The translations under genes were made by a program, and so were the position numbers. From contig CAJFCV020000005.1 in the NCBI GenBank assembly GCA_904066235.2, positions 11,527,501-11,591,500 on the forward strand: a DNA stretch of 64,000 nt. The letters run 5' to 3'. This DNA comes from Bursaphelenchus xylophilus. Its lineage: Eukaryota; Nematoda; Chromadorea; Rhabditida; Aphelenchoididae. Shown here piece by piece: positions 62,915 to 64,000 of this stretch (position 1 is its first letter; each line of letters opens with the position of its first letter). Below the pieces are notes generated by a model. It saw nothing but the letters and a program-made list of their open reading frames with translations, was not told where the DNA came from and searched no databases.

Positions 62915-63165
62915 AGAAAGATTTTGGGGTAAATTAATTTTGATATTACGACTAAAACATTGTCGTGGAATGTCGCGTGTCTACCGTAATTTCTCGCCGT
63001 GTTTGCGCGCTTATTCGTGAAAATCGTGGAAACGCACTTTTATAAATCTGTTTCTTTTTTCAGATTGCGCAAAAACGACACGCCGGTTATACAATGTGCG
63101 GTTTTTTAATGGAACTGATCGGTGGATTTTTTTCATGATTTTGGTGCTTTCTTTGTGACGTTTTG
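62915..63165. other. unassigned short gap
   Basis: No recognised structure. Confidence 0.3.
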
Positions 63166-63169
63166 TTTT

Positions 63170-63600
63170 TGTGACACTTCGTCCAAAAAATTATCGGAAA
63201 ATTGTAAAACTGCAAATTTTGATTTTTTTGTCCTGCAGACTCTCCTATTGTTCAGTAAGTTCTCAAATCTGCGATTTGTTTCACAAGAAATCGGCGAAAT
63301 TGATTTTTTAATGGTTTTTTTTTGACATTTCGTCCAAGAAATTATCGGAAAATTCAAAAACTGCAAATTTTGATAGTCCATCGTTCAGAACGCTCTCAAA
63401 TTTTTTCCGCACAGCGAATCAGCGTAATTGATTTTTTCGTCGATTTTTTTGACATTTTGTCCAAAAAATTATTGGAAAATGCCAAAAACCCAAAATTTCA
63501 AAAAAAAACTTTTTTTTGATTTTTTTGTCGTACAAACTTTACCATAGTATATAACGCTCTAAAATCCGAGATTTTTCGCCCAGCGAATCACCGTAATTCC
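63170..63600. repeat. three ~140-bp tandem units with the 39-bp core
   Basis: Units start at about 63171, 63327 and 63449 with GACA.TT.GTCCAA.AAATTAT.GGAAAAT, then AAAACTGCAAATTTTGAT..., GTTCAG...CTCTCAAAT and AGCGAATC..CGTAATT. The core is the same as in the 39-bp minisatellite at 44884-45215. Confidence 0.75.
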
Positions 63601-64000
63601 CGCTGCATCTCGATGGCTACGGTACTAATAGTAACCTCCTTACAACCATCCGACTCATAAGCCCGATCAAGCCATAAACTTCTGAGTCATTTTGCAAGCC
63701 ACTTAGCGCTACCGTAGGCGCCGTAATCTCCTCCCATTTCCTTTTGCATTTGCATCGCGTCGGAAAAGAGCGGCGATAGGGTGGAGAGGCGGAGCCTGCG
63801 GCTGAGTGCTGATACGGCGAAAAGGGGGAGGGAAAAAGAGTGGTCTTAAATGGGGAAAGAAGCTTTTGATTACTTTTCCCAGATTTGCGGCATGTCTAAT
63901 ATTATTTATAACCGCCCGAGGAGGGCGAACGGCCATTTGCGACTGTGTTTTGGGCTTGAGACTGTGTTTTGGACCTGGAGAGGCGTGTATTTCCCGACAT
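63601..64000. other. unassigned; window end
   Basis: No gene supported; a 75-codon minus-strand frame (63709-63936) is Arg/Pro-rich without signature. The last 15 bases (GTATTTCCCGACAT) look like the start of another family A end cut by the window edge. Confidence 0.35.

Overview
Eukaryotic genomic DNA, almost certainly from a nematode. Two intron-containing genes are convincing, and both belong to families expanded in nematodes: a small secreted protein with two ShKT (six-cysteine) domains (981-1719, + strand) and an SRH-class seven-transmembrane chemoreceptor (2094-3373, - strand). The introns are short (51-282 bp) with GT..AG ends and TTTCAG/TTTTAG-type acceptors, as is usual in rhabditid nematodes. 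The species cannot be decided from this window. No database was searched, so every repeat-family name below is local to this report.

Layout: the two genes lie convergently in the first 3.4 kb. From about 3.4 kb to the end I find no further gene I can support. These 60 kb are a mosaic of short non-autonomous inverted-repeat DNA elements (MITEs), most with TA target duplications, together with minisatellites and stretches with no visible structure. Many long open frames in this part simply read through palindromic repeats.

Repeat families. A: ~125-155 bp, terminal repeat TCAGTCTGTCGGGAAAATAA, over 45 copies and fragments, three interior types (A1 continues ..TGAGCAC, A2 ..TGTGGAT, A3 ..CGGCGGAT). 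B: ends TTTTCATAAAGTGCGTAGAC. C: ~190 bp, ends CTAGTCCGTTCGTAAAGTCG. B and C carry arrays of a 9-bp odd palindrome GCAC-N-GTGC. D: ~450 bp, ends CCAAGTGCGACGCTCAGATT. E: ~250 bp near-perfect palindrome, ends GGGGGACCTGATCCAGTGGC. F: ~755 bp, ends GGCACTAACTYGAGTTAGCG. H: ~173 bp, ends GTCGCGCCACAAAGTCC. G and I: dispersed repeats without clear ends. In addition there is one 965-bp palindrome with mariner-type ends (11265-12229).

Most interesting structures: (1) three MITEs (families A and E) sit exactly at the centre of an inverted duplication of their own flanks. At 43.4-43.9 kb the flank is a piece of family D that is not palindromic elsewhere, which suggests that the flank was copied back through the MITE hairpin. 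(2) A 26-bp tandem array has been built from the terminal repeat of family A (49546-49880). (3) Dense arrays of GCACNGTGC recur at more than a dozen loci. (4) The long palindrome has ends very like the Hsmar1/MADE1 mariner termini. (5) The ShKT gene's 3' end, with a family A MITE in the matching place, is present a second time 3.3 kb away.
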